Shown: positions 26,312 through 34,856 of the stretch, piece by piece
Position numbering within the stretch: the first letter of the stretch is position 1
How the letters are laid out: each line of letters opens with the position of its first letter
DNA from: Chryseobacterium hagamense
GTDB taxonomy: Bacteria > Bacteroidota > Bacteroidia > Flavobacteriales > Weeksellaceae
Assembly: GCF_007991455.1 (NCBI RefSeq)
Contig: NZ_BJYJ01000005.1
Coordinates: 1-64,000 of the forward strand
DNA: 64,000 nucleotides
Reading direction: 5' to 3'
The notes under the pieces: model-generated
Seen by the model: the letters and a program-made list of their open reading frames with translations, nothing else
Databases searched by the model: none
Told to the model about the DNA's origin: nothing
Position numbers and translations under genes: made by a program

Positions 26312-27695
26312 CTCCTTCTTTTGCTTTATAAGTTTCACCTGAGATTTTCAAAATCGATTTTAATTCGGCCTGTGCGATTACAGGGAATGTTCTTGCGTAT
26401 AATAAGAATAATACGGAGAAGAACCCGATTGTTCCTAAATATACACCTACATCAATGATCGTCGGCTTAAACATCGTCCAAGATCCAGGTAAGTAATCTC
26501 TTGAAAGGTTAATAACGATGATGTCAAAACGCTCGAACCACATCCCGATGTTGATGATCAGTGCAATAATGAAAGTTGCAATGATGTTGGTTCTCACTTT
26601 CTTGAACCAGAAGAATGCAGGGATAATCAAGTTACACGTAATCAATGCCCAGAATGCCCACCAGTAAGGACCTACGGCAGCACCCGGAGAAAGATAGGTG
26701 AAGTCTTCGAATCTTGATCCCGAATACCATCCGATGAAATATTCCGTAGCATAAGCTACAGTTACCATACCACCGGTTAAGATGATTACGATGTTCATGA
26801 TTTCGATGTGATACATGGTGATGTAATCTTCCAGGTGACATACTTTTCTTGCGATCAGCAACAGCGTCTGTACCATGGCGAATCCTGAGAAGATCGCTCC
26901 GGCAACGAAGTAAGGAGGATAGATCGTCGAGTGCCATCCTTTAATTACCGACGTGGCGAAGTCAAAAGATACCGTGGTGTGTACCGAGAATACAAGTGGT
27001 GTAGCCAAACCTGCAAGAACCAAAGAAAGTTCTTCGAATCGCTGCCAGTGTTTTGCTTTACCTCCCCAACCGAAGGCCAGGAATGTATAGATCTTTTTAG
27101 TCCATGGTGTTTTTGCTCTGTCTCTGATCATTGCAAAGTCAGGAATCAATCCCATGAACCAGAATACTGTAGATACTGAGAAATACGTGGAGATCGCAAA
27201 TACGTCCCAAAGTAGAGGAGAGTTGAAGTTCCCCCAAAGAGAACCGAACTGGTTCGGTAAAGGGAATACCCAATATCCTACCCAAACTCTACCCATGTGG
27301 ATTACCGGGAAGATGGCCGCCTGTACTACCGCGAAAATCGTCATCGCTTCCGCAGAACGGTTTACAGACATTCTCCAACGCTGTCTAAATAATAATAATA
27401 CCGCTGAGATTAGTGTTCCGGCGTGACCGATACCTACCCACCATACAAAGTTAGTGATATCCCAACCCCAGTTAATAGTTCTGTTAAGTCCCCATGCTCC
27501 AATACCTGTTCCGATGGTATACGCGATACACCCGAATCCATAGATGAATAGAACCAGGGCTGCATACAGTGATACCCACCATAATTTGCCTGCTCTTTCT
27601 TCGATAGGTCGTGCGATATCTTCCGTAATATCGTGATAAGTTTTGTGACCAATAATTAGAGGTTCCCTTATCGGAGCTTCGTAATGTCCTGACAT
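26298..27695 (-). CDS. actC: Alternative complex III quinone-binding subunit ActC (NrfD/PsrC family)
   Basis: A 465-residue polytopic membrane protein of the NrfD/PsrC family, with about ten membrane segments. It carries the quinol site of alternative complex III. The conserved segments VWWVGIGHAGTLISAVLLL and HMGRVWVGYWVFPLPNQ are visible, and so are the two similar four-helix bundles expected of the family. Second membrane subunit is ActF. It follows actB by 25 bp. Confidence 0.95.
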   Translation of the reverse strand: MSGHYEAPIREPLIIGHKTYHDITEDIARPIEERAGKLWWVSLYAALVLFIYGFGCIAYTIGTGIGAWGLNRTINWGWDITNFVWWVGIGHAGTLISAVLLLFRQRWRMSVNRSAEAMTIFAVVQAAIFPVIHMGRVWVGYWVFPLPNQFGSLWGNFNSPLLWDVFAISTYFSVSTVFWFMGLIPDFAMIRDRAKTPWTKKIYTFLAFGWGGKAKHWQRFEELSLVLAGLATPLVFSVHTTVSFDFATSVIKGWHSTIYPPYFVAGAIFSGFAMVQTLLLIARKVCHLEDYITMYHIEIMNIVIILTGGMVTVAYATEYFIGWYSGSRFEDFTYLSPGAAVGPYWWAFWALITCNLIIPAFFWFKKVRTNIIATFIIALIINIGMWFERFDIIVINLSRDYLPGSWTMFKPTIIDVGVYLGTIGFFSVLFLLYARTFPVIAQAELKSILKISGETYKAKEGDEHH

Positions 27696-27720
27696 TTTTT
27701 ACCTATTTATTATTTAAACT

Positions 27721-30700
27721 TTATTTTTCTACTCTGTTTCTTACTTTGGTGTGATAGAACACGTTTGGTTTGGTTCCGATCTCTTCAAGTAAATAGTATC
27801 TTCTGTTATCAGCGTATAATTTTCTGATTTCAGATTCTTTGTCATTCATATCTCCGAACTGGATGGATCCTGTAGTACAAGCTTTTGAACATGCTGTCTG
27901 GAATTCTCCGTCTTTTACAATTCTGCCCTCTTTCTTAGCTTCAAGAATCGTGGTCTGGGTCATTTGGATACATAATGAACATTTCTCCATTACCCCTCTT
28001 GTTCTTACGACAACATCCGGATTCAGTACCATTCTTCCAAGGTCGTTATTCATGTTGAAATCGAACTTGTCATTCAGGTTATAGGTAAACCAGTTGAAAC
28101 GTCTTACTTTATAAGGACAGTTGTTCGCACAATATCTTGTACCGATACATCTGTTGTAAGCCATGTGGTTCTGCCCCTGCTTACCGTGTGACGTTGCCGC
28201 TACCGGACATACCGTTTCACAAGGTGCATGGTTACAGTGCTGGCACATAACCGGCTGGAAGATCACGTCAGGATTATCTGCCGGGTGGTTCAGTGCACCG
28301 CCTTCCTTATTGAAAGCTGTTCCGTACAATTCCGGAACGGCCATTCCTTCTTTTAATCCTTCATATACTTCTACTTTCTGTCTTGCAGAATAATAACGGT
28401 CGATTCTTAGCCAGTACATATCCCTGGACATTCTGATCTCTTCTTTACCTACAACAGGAACGTTGTTCTCCGCCTGGCAGGCAATGATACAAGATCCGCA
28501 ACCGGTACATGAGTTCAGGTCGATTGACATATTGAAGTGAGGACCGTCGGTATCATCAAAAGCATCCCAAAGGTCGATTTTTCTTGCAGGAAGCGCTCCG
28601 CTGATGGTGTGGTACTCCAAAGGCCTGTTCCATCCTTTGTGTTCGTCGTCGAATGCTACGTTTAAGAAATCAGCCAAAGGAACTTCCTTTGCAATTTCGT
28701 AACGTCCCATCAGGGTATTCTGAAGCTGGATTCCGGCAAATTCGTGGTCTTCACCCGTTTTTTCAATTTTAACGTTGGAAATCGCCAGATTGGAACCGTC
28801 GAATAAAGGATAAGCGTTTACCCCTGTATCTGCCGTTGCTCCTGAGTTTTTCTTACCGTAACCAAGCGCAAGACCCAATGAGCCTTCTGCCTGTCCCGGC
28901 TGAACAAATACGGGAACATCTTTGATAGTCACTCCGTTTACCGTAAGGTTAACGATAGATCCGTCAAGCTGCATTCTCGCGTTAAGGTCGTTGTCGATCC
29001 CTAATCTTTCGGCATCTTTCGGAGACATCGTCAGGTAGTTATCCCACGACATTCTTGTGATCGGATCCGGTAATTCCTGCAACCAAGGGTTGTTGGCCTG
29101 TGTACCGTCTCCCATTGCCGTTTTCGTGTACAATACCAATTCCAGATCGGAAGGTTTGAACCCGCTTACTTCGGCAACAGCCTGGGCTCCGTTTCCTCCG
29201 GCATAAGACAACATCGTTGTATTATTCGAAGTATTGATCCCGTTATATAATGCTTTATTGAAAGAGGTGGCTCCTAAGATAGAGGTTGCACTTGCTTTTA
29301 AATAATCATAATAGTTGTTGGCAGCATTGTTTTTACCGTTTTTCCAAACCAAAAGAGATTCTTCGATCTGTCTTGATTTGTAAATTTTCTGGATGGTTGG
29401 CTGCATTAATGAATAGACACCGCTCTGAGGCTCGATATCTCCCCATGATTCAAGCCAGTTGGCTACAGGGATTACCGCTTTCGCAGCTTTGTACATTTCA
29501 TTTTTCTTATCGGCAACGGCGATTACATAAGGAACTTTACTTAAGGATTTTTTGAAATCTTCTCCTTTGTAATAAGAATAAATCGGGTCTACGTTGTTTG
29601 CGATCAATACGCCAACCTGACCTGCATTTACCCATCCCAGGAATTCCTGGAATCTTGCCTTGTCGAAATCTTTAAGGAAGTTGGCTTTTCCGGTGAAAGC
29701 TACCGATCCTAATTTCTGGTTGATTAAGTGGGCTAAAACCTGAGCGCCTTTGGAACCGTCAGCAAAGACAACTGCTTTGCTTCCTTTGGTCTGAAGTTCT
29801 TTTGCGATATCATTCGCTGTTTTATCGGAAGAACCGCCGCCAACGATAGCATTATATACTTCAACCAAAGTCTTGTTCACCTGGCTCGGCTTCAGTCTGA
29901 TTCTTTCATCAGAGTTAGCTCCTGTAAGAGACATATTGGATTCCACCTGAACGTGTCTCAACATAGCGGCTCCCGGCTTTCTGGCTGCAGCGTAAGAAGA
30001 TTCAAGACCTCCTCCGTTGTAGTCTCCTAAGAAGTCTGCCTGGAAAGAAACAACCAGTTCAGTTCCCTTAAGGTCATAAACAGGCAATGCTCTTGTTCCG
30101 AAAACCTCCTGGGCTGCATCCAATCCTGCAGCATAAGGATATGCATCGTAAGTTACTAATTCAGCAGTAGGATATTTTGCTTTAAATTCAGCGAACAGTT
30201 TTTTGAATGTTGGGGAAGCAAAAGAATGGGAGAGCAATACGATTCTTTTACCGGCTGCTTTGGCTTCTTCCAGTCCTTTGATTACAAAACTGTCGACTTT
30301 GTCGAAAGTTTCGTCTTTTCCTTCAAATTTAGGCTGCTTTACTTTATCATTGTCGTAAAGAGAAAGTACGCTGGCCTGAGCCCTGGCGTTGGTTTTCCCT
30401 AAATCGCCCGCTGCCGGGTTCGGTTCTATTTTGATCGGTCTTCCTTCTCTTGTCTTTACCAGGACGCTTGCAAAATCGAATCCGTCGAAATAGGTTGAAG
30501 CGTAATAGTTAGGAATCCCCGGAATGATATCATGCGGCTTTACCACATAAGGAATCGTTTTGATTACCGGAGCTTCACAGGCAGCCAGGGTTACGGCTGC
30601 TGTAGAAAACCCTAATAGTTTTAAGAAATCTCTTCTTGAAGTACCGGAACCGTTCTTTTCCGCGTCTTCAAGGAAATCTTCTACAGGAATTTCTTCCTGG

Positions 30701-30783
30701 AACTCTTTTTGAGCCAACTTATTGTTTAAAGCCGGATTTTTAAGTTCGTGAATACTTCTAAATTGTATTTTGTTTGAAGCCAT
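27721..30783 (-). CDS. actB: Alternative complex III Fe-S subunit ActB (molybdopterin oxidoreductase-like)
   Basis: A 1020-residue periplasmic subunit fused from a molybdopterin-oxidoreductase-like part (about 80-730) and a ferredoxin part (about 770-1000). A twin-arginine-like signal SRRDFLK (Arg50-Arg51) lies inside the protein after a 48-residue leader, followed by a lipobox-like LAAC; this is the 'TAT-variant' seen in the family. Fe-S ligands are in CTGCGSCIIACQAEN, CQHCNHAPCETVCP, CIGTRYCANNCPYK and CSLCIQ. The upper domain has lost the cofactor site in known ActB proteins. It is followed by actC. Confidence 0.95.
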   Translation of the reverse strand: MASNKIQFRSIHELKNPALNNKLAQKEFQEEIPVEDFLEDAEKNGSGTSRRDFLKLLGFSTAAVTLAACEAPVIKTIPYVVKPHDIIPGIPNYYASTYFDGFDFASVLVKTREGRPIKIEPNPAAGDLGKTNARAQASVLSLYDNDKVKQPKFEGKDETFDKVDSFVIKGLEEAKAAGKRIVLLSHSFASPTFKKLFAEFKAKYPTAELVTYDAYPYAAGLDAAQEVFGTRALPVYDLKGTELVVSFQADFLGDYNGGGLESSYAAARKPGAAMLRHVQVESNMSLTGANSDERIRLKPSQVNKTLVEVYNAIVGGGSSDKTANDIAKELQTKGSKAVVFADGSKGAQVLAHLINQKLGSVAFTGKANFLKDFDKARFQEFLGWVNAGQVGVLIANNVDPIYSYYKGEDFKKSLSKVPYVIAVADKKNEMYKAAKAVIPVANWLESWGDIEPQSGVYSLMQPTIQKIYKSRQIEESLLVWKNGKNNAANNYYDYLKASATSILGATSFNKALYNGINTSNNTTMLSYAGGNGAQAVAEVSGFKPSDLELVLYTKTAMGDGTQANNPWLQELPDPITRMSWDNYLTMSPKDAERLGIDNDLNARMQLDGSIVNLTVNGVTIKDVPVFVQPGQAEGSLGLALGYGKKNSGATADTGVNAYPLFDGSNLAISNVKIEKTGEDHEFAGIQLQNTLMGRYEIAKEVPLADFLNVAFDDEHKGWNRPLEYHTISGALPARKIDLWDAFDDTDGPHFNMSIDLNSCTGCGSCIIACQAENNVPVVGKEEIRMSRDMYWLRIDRYYSARQKVEVYEGLKEGMAVPELYGTAFNKEGGALNHPADNPDVIFQPVMCQHCNHAPCETVCPVAATSHGKQGQNHMAYNRCIGTRYCANNCPYKVRRFNWFTYNLNDKFDFNMNNDLGRMVLNPDVVVRTRGVMEKCSLCIQMTQTTILEAKKEGRIVKDGEFQTACSKACTTGSIQFGDMNDKESEIRKLYADNRRYYLLEEIGTKPNVFYHTKVRNRVEK

Positions 30784-30806
30784 TTGATACTTCTAATTTT
30801 TAGTTA

Positions 30807-32174
30807 TTAATAATGACATTTACCACACTCAATACCTCCAATTGCATCTACTGTAATCTTACCACCGTCTTTAGGGTACTGCTTTTTCAGCTTGTCGTGT
30901 AGATTCTTGAAGTATTCTTTATTATAACCGTTGTTCATGTCAACTTCTGTTGTTCTGTGGCATTCGATACACCATCCCATTGTAAAGTCGTTCGCCATCT
31001 GTACAACGTTCATGGTATCGATTTTTCCGTGACAGGCCTTACATACCACATCGATTTTGTTGTTAGGATTCTTTTTGTTGAAAGAATTGATGATTGCCTG
31101 TTCTCCTGCTACAACGTGCTGTGCGTGGTTGAAGTATACAAAGTCCGGCATGTTGTGGATTCTTGTCCATTCAACCGGCTGTGTTTTTCCGGTGTACTGT
31201 TGTTTGGCAGGATCCCAGCCCGTAGCTGCATAGATTTTCTGGATTTCTCCGTCGTAGAATGCTTTGTCTTTTCCTGGCTCCATGTAGTGCTCGGCATTGT
31301 ATTCGGAAATCGTCCGGTGACAGTTCATACAAACGTTCATGGAAGGGATTTCAGATACTTTTCCGTATTTGGCACTGGAGTGACAAAGCTGACAGTCGAT
31401 TTTCTGTTCTCCTGCGTGGATTTTGTGTGAGAAATAGATGGGCTGTTCCGGTTTGTAACCTTTGTAAACCCCGATCCACATCAGCCAGTTCCATACACCA
31501 TAAGCCGCTAAAATGGCCAGAATGGCAATAAGTCCTTTTCCGATATAGTGGTATTTCTCGTAGATTTCACTGAATGATTTTACCCTTGATTCGTTAAGTC
31601 CGGCAAGATCCTCAGACTGTCCGAGTTTTACCAATTGTCTCAGTTTAACCAGAATCCAGACTAGAAGACCTGCAATTGCTAAAAGGGAAATGATGACAAC
31701 GTTGGTTGTGGTAGAGCTTTGCGGAGCTGCATTTGCCGTTCCGGCAGCAGTAGCATCCTTCGCAGCATCCGTTTTTGCCGGTTCTGCTACCGGCGGATTA
31801 GTGGTGTAAGCCAGGATGTCGTCAATGTCCTTATCGCTAAGATTTGGAAAGACCTGCATCTCCGTCTTGTTGAACTTCTCAAAAATTTCATTGGCATACT
31901 TGTCTCCGGAAGCCCTGAGCTCCTTGTTGTTTTTGATCCACTTGTGAAGCCAGTCCTTGTCTACGCCACCTTCTGTCTTTACCCGCTCTACAACGCCCTT
32001 TAAGGGAGGTCCTACAACTTGTTTGTCTAGTGCGTGACATGCAGTACAATTCGCTTTGAAAAGCTTTTCACCATTCTTAGGATCGCCGTCCTGCCCGTAA
32101 ATTGAAGCACTGGTTGATAGCAATAAGCCTATTGCGATCAACGTTTGTCTATAATGCTTTCTCCAACTAATCAT
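30807..32174 (-). CDS. actA: Alternative complex III multiheme cytochrome ActA
   Basis: A 455-residue multiheme cytochrome with six CxxCH sites: CTACH (Cys43) in an N-terminal monoheme domain, then CQLCH, CMNCH, CKACH, CIECH and CGKCH in the C-terminal pentaheme domain. Two membrane segments lie between (about 155-175 and 212-235). The signal peptide ends near SIYGQ. The pentaheme part is canonical ActA; the N-terminal cytochrome domain plus linker (Pro/Ala-rich, 128-150) is an added module. First gene of the act operon; a -7 box TATTTTTG lies at 32221-32228. Confidence 0.94.
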   Translation of the reverse strand: MISWRKHYRQTLIAIGLLLSTSASIYGQDGDPKNGEKLFKANCTACHALDKQVVGPPLKGVVERVKTEGGVDKDWLHKWIKNNKELRASGDKYANEIFEKFNKTEMQVFPNLSDKDIDDILAYTTNPPVAEPAKTDAAKDATAAGTANAAPQSSTTTNVVIISLLAIAGLLVWILVKLRQLVKLGQSEDLAGLNESRVKSFSEIYEKYHYIGKGLIAILAILAAYGVWNWLMWIGVYKGYKPEQPIYFSHKIHAGEQKIDCQLCHSSAKYGKVSEIPSMNVCMNCHRTISEYNAEHYMEPGKDKAFYDGEIQKIYAATGWDPAKQQYTGKTQPVEWTRIHNMPDFVYFNHAQHVVAGEQAIINSFNKKNPNNKIDVVCKACHGKIDTMNVVQMANDFTMGWCIECHRTTEVDMNNGYNKEYFKNLHDKLKKQYPKDGGKITVDAIGGIECGKCHY

Positions 32175-32220
32175 TTAAATTATCTTATGTTAGTAAATAT
32201 TGAACATTCAATCAATCCCG

Positions 32221-32228
32221 CAAAAATA
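32221..32228 (-). promoter_or_regulatory. -7 box of the act operon
   Basis: TATTTTTG on the minus strand, 47 bp ahead of actA. No clear -33 TTG. Confidence 0.5.
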
Positions 32229-32312
32229 ATATTTTTAACAGGAATTTAACGGTATATAGAAAGGGGAAAATGTCATTTGCGTTTAATTTGTAACTATTCT
32301 AAATAACTGGAT

Positions 32313-32343
32313 TTGGTATAATTTTTTTATTTGCCTAAATTTG
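32313..32343 (+). promoter_or_regulatory. Promoter of the SPOR-domain gene
   Basis: TTG (32313-32315), 20 bp, TAAATTTG (32336-32343): full Bacteroidetes promoter, 15 bp before the start codon. Confidence 0.72.
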
Positions 32344-32358
32344 CGCAAACAACTTTAA

Positions 32359-32898
32359 ATGAAAAATTTGATTAAAATATTTTCGATCCTGATGATGCTG
32401 TCTTTTTACAGTATTGACGCACAACAGGTTGTAAAAAAGGATACCCTGGCCGGCACGGAATTGACGATGACCATGGATTCCAGGGTAAATGCCGCCCTTG
32501 AAAGTATTGAGGATAAATGTTCAAAGAGCTCTGCTTCAATAGCTTCCAGAGACGTTGATGACGATTATGTACCTGCAAAACCAACTAAAATCTATGTTCC
32601 GAGCCGGGAACTGACCAATGCGGAAATCTGCAGGAAAAATCCAAGAATTCTAGGATATAAAATCCAGATCACCGTTGTGAAGAGCAATGAAGAAGCAAAT
32701 GAAGTAAAAGCTTATTTCAGAAAACGGTTTCCCAATCTGAAAGTAGAGACGGATGCTTCTTTACGCCCGAATTATAAAATCCTTGCGGGAAGTTATTTTA
32801 CCAAGCAGAGTGCCGCTTCCGACCTGTCCAGGATCAAAGAGTATTTTAAATCTGCAATGGCCGTTCAGTACAGGATTTTCTGCGCTGAAGCGAAATAA
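32359..32898 (+). CDS. SPOR domain protein
   Basis: A 179-residue exported protein with a signal peptide (cut near YSIDAQ). Residues about 98-178 form a SPOR-type repeat: LGYKIQITVVKSNEEANEVK then YKILAGSYFTKQSAASDLSR, the usual 'yvqvGsF.. a..l...' pattern. SPOR domains bind septal peptidoglycan stripped of side chains, so the protein probably acts in the cell wall. It is single, with a strong promoter and terminator of its own. Confidence 0.85.
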   Translation: MKNLIKIFSILMMLSFYSIDAQQVVKKDTLAGTELTMTMDSRVNAALESIEDKCSKSSASIASRDVDDDYVPAKPTKIYVPSRELTNAEICRKNPRILGYKIQITVVKSNEEANEVKAYFRKRFPNLKVETDASLRPNYKILAGSYFTKQSAASDLSRIKEYFKSAMAVQYRIFCAEAK

Positions 32899-32916
32899 TT
32901 TAATATAAAATAAATA

Positions 32917-32948
32917 AAAAAAGCTGAGAGATTTTCTCAGCTTTTTTG
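32917..32948 (+). terminator. Terminator after the SPOR-domain gene
   Basis: Stem AAAAGCTGAGA/TCTCAGCTTTT with a short loop and a T-run, 20 bp past the stop codon. Confidence 0.9.
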
Positions 32949-33099
32949 TTTGGAGTTTTATTGAATTTTCTGATTTTATTTAGCGTGAGCTCGGCCGTAT
33001 CAATATCATCTTCAGTCGATTATTTAATTCAAGAATAAAAATGAGACTGATTTTTTCGGGATTTTAATTAATACACGGTTTATGCTTCTGACAGGATTT

Positions 33100-33450
33100 T
33101 ATCCTATCCTGTACTAAGCCGTCTTTTCAGGACTTTAAAACAAGAGAAATCCGTCCCTGATTGAAAAAAAAGCGGTTATTCAGTATTGAATCAAAACTTC
33201 TCTGATAAAGCGATAACATTTCAGTTTGATGATCAGGATCTTTGATCCTATGTCTGACAAAAGAAACTTCCGGCATCCAGCTTCCGTCTTCCAGTCTTTA
33301 TTTACGGTTTGTACCTCGATTCACGTTATTTTACTGAAAATGTGAAATATAGCTATTTGTTGTCTCCACGACAGCAGAGGGTGATTGACCGGATCGAATT
33401 TAATAAAAGGTCTTTAAAAACCAAAAGAATTCCGTCATCCTCAGATAGTT
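33100..33450 (+). pseudogene. Possible decayed gene of unknown family
   Basis: Between the SPOR-domain terminator and the next gene lie about 450 bp with no intact ORF. Fragments with protein-like composition follow each other across frames: NQNFSDKAITFQFDDQDL (about 33187-33243), then FIYGLYLDSRYFTENVKYSY and LSPRQQRVIDRIEF (about 33295-33410). They are separated by stops and no start is seen. This could be a dead gene, but I do not recognise it and chance open frames are not excluded. Confidence 0.25.
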
Positions 33451-34674
33451 ATTAATCATAAGGTAGGCGAATAAAATACAGAACGCGGCGGTTAGAAAGG
33501 ACAGGGTCTTAGGAGATTGTCTGTAGCTGTAAAACAGCCATCCCAAAAGTAACGGATACACAAACGCAAAGTGCCCGCCGTAAATAAAAGCCGTATGAAG
33601 TCCGAATCTCATCAGGCAGTGAATGAGGATATCCACAACGAAAGAAATCATCAGCACCTGAGCTGCCTTATTCCTGAAATTTTTCACATAACTCCATATG
33701 ATCAGAGCCAGCAATGCAGTGATGAAAACATAGGGAATCCAGGAATTATAGACATCCATGATAATGCCTTTGTAACGATAGCCGTTCATGTTATGCTTAT
33801 CACGGATGATAAAGTTAGAAAACAGCACGTTCCCTCCAAAAAAGTAGGAAAGAATCATATCCCATGTTGGCGTAGCATTTACGTTTGAGAACTTTTCGTA
33901 TTGCTCATTGGTTTTGCTGAATATATTTTCATATTTGAAATCGATCCGGTTTAAATAGAGCAGGATAAAACAAATACAGGTGAAAATCACCCTGAATGCC
34001 GCATTGGCAAATTTTTTCCAGCTTTTAAAAAGACCTTTTTCAAAAGCAACGGGAATAAAGACTTTCACGATATTGGTAACCGTGAGTCCGCCGATGGTAA
34101 TTCCTGAAAATGCCAGGGCGAGCGCAGGTATTTTTTGTTCCCTTTTCAGTTTTATCGCAGCATAATGATGGAACAGAGTCAGAAGGAAAAGGGTATAGGT
34201 AAAGTTTTCGGGAGTGAAGGACAGAAGAACCGTTGTTGAAAATCCCCCGAAAAACAGGATCAGCGGAATGCTGAAGATCAATGGCAGGCCAATGATGTTT
34301 TTCAGGTATTTGAAGACCTGGAGAATGCTCATGCTGACGGCAAGGTTGCTGAGCCAGGCCAGGGCAAAACGGAAATTGCCATCCATTTTCCCGTCTGAAA
34401 ATAACAGGGCCAGTTCGCGGATCCAGTTGAAAAAATAATAGGAAAGGGGATGTCTCTCGAAACTGCCTCCCGTCATGACGATGGATTTATTGTCAAAGCT
34501 GAAATAGGCATCCCAGGGAATCCGGCCGTCAAAAATAATCTTATGGTGAATGGCGATATACGATCCCAGATATCCGTAGACGACGAGAAAGAAAAGAAAA
34601 ACGATCAGTTCAATACCGGTCGACGGAAAAATCAGTTTAAGAAAATGGACGAATTTTGTTTTGAACTTTGACAC
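33400..34674 (-). CDS. Polytopic inner-membrane protein
   Basis: About 424 residues with roughly ten membrane segments and a short periplasmic stretch between the first two (IHHKIIFDGRIPWDAYFSFD, then ERHPLSYYFFNWI). The layout, first helix then a loop with conserved Arg/His/Pro, recalls glycosyltransferase-type polytopic enzymes and uncharacterised DUF6080-like proteins; this is weak. The longest frame starts with a TTG at 34692, but a -7 box TACTTTTG (34690-34697) overlaps it, so I favour the GTG at 34674 (MSKFKTKF). Confidence 0.7.
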   Translation of the reverse strand: MSKFKTKFVHFLKLIFPSTGIELIVFLFFLVVYGYLGSYIAIHHKIIFDGRIPWDAYFSFDNKSIVMTGGSFERHPLSYYFFNWIRELALLFSDGKMDGNFRFALAWLSNLAVSMSILQVFKYLKNIIGLPLIFSIPLILFFGGFSTTVLLSFTPENFTYTLFLLTLFHHYAAIKLKREQKIPALALAFSGITIGGLTVTNIVKVFIPVAFEKGLFKSWKKFANAAFRVIFTCICFILLYLNRIDFKYENIFSKTNEQYEKFSNVNATPTWDMILSYFFGGNVLFSNFIIRDKHNMNGYRYKGIIMDVYNSWIPYVFITALLALIIWSYVKNFRNKAAQVLMISFVVDILIHCLMRFGLHTAFIYGGHFAFVYPLLLGWLFYSYRQSPKTLSFLTAAFCILFAYLMINNYLRMTEFFWFLKTFY

Positions 34675-34689
34675 GTTAGGATCTTTTTG

Positions 34690-34697
34690 CAAAAGTA
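34690..34697 (-). promoter_or_regulatory. -7 box that decides the start of the membrane protein
   Basis: TACTTTTG on the minus strand overlaps the first possible TTG codon; transcription should start near 34684. Confidence 0.5.
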
Positions 34698-34730
34698 AAA
34701 ATAAAACCCGTCAGAAATGACGGGTTTTTA
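34698..34730 (-). terminator. Terminator after selO
   Basis: Stem AAACCCGTCA/TGACGGGTTT (34704-34713 and 34718-34727) with GAAA loop and T-rich tail on the minus strand. Confidence 0.8.
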
Positions 34731-34856
34731 TAATATGCACAAGATTCAATACAATTGCCGGGAAATACTCTGATAATAATCAATCCGGGATCTTACACGA
34801 CCGGATCCGGTCGTAGAAATGATACAAAGCGGATGCTTTTATTTAAAAATATCTTC

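Noticed and set aside
30957-31430. 157-residue plus-strand frame
   Set aside because: Opposite the heme-binding part of actA, whose CxxCH sites prove the minus-strand reading.
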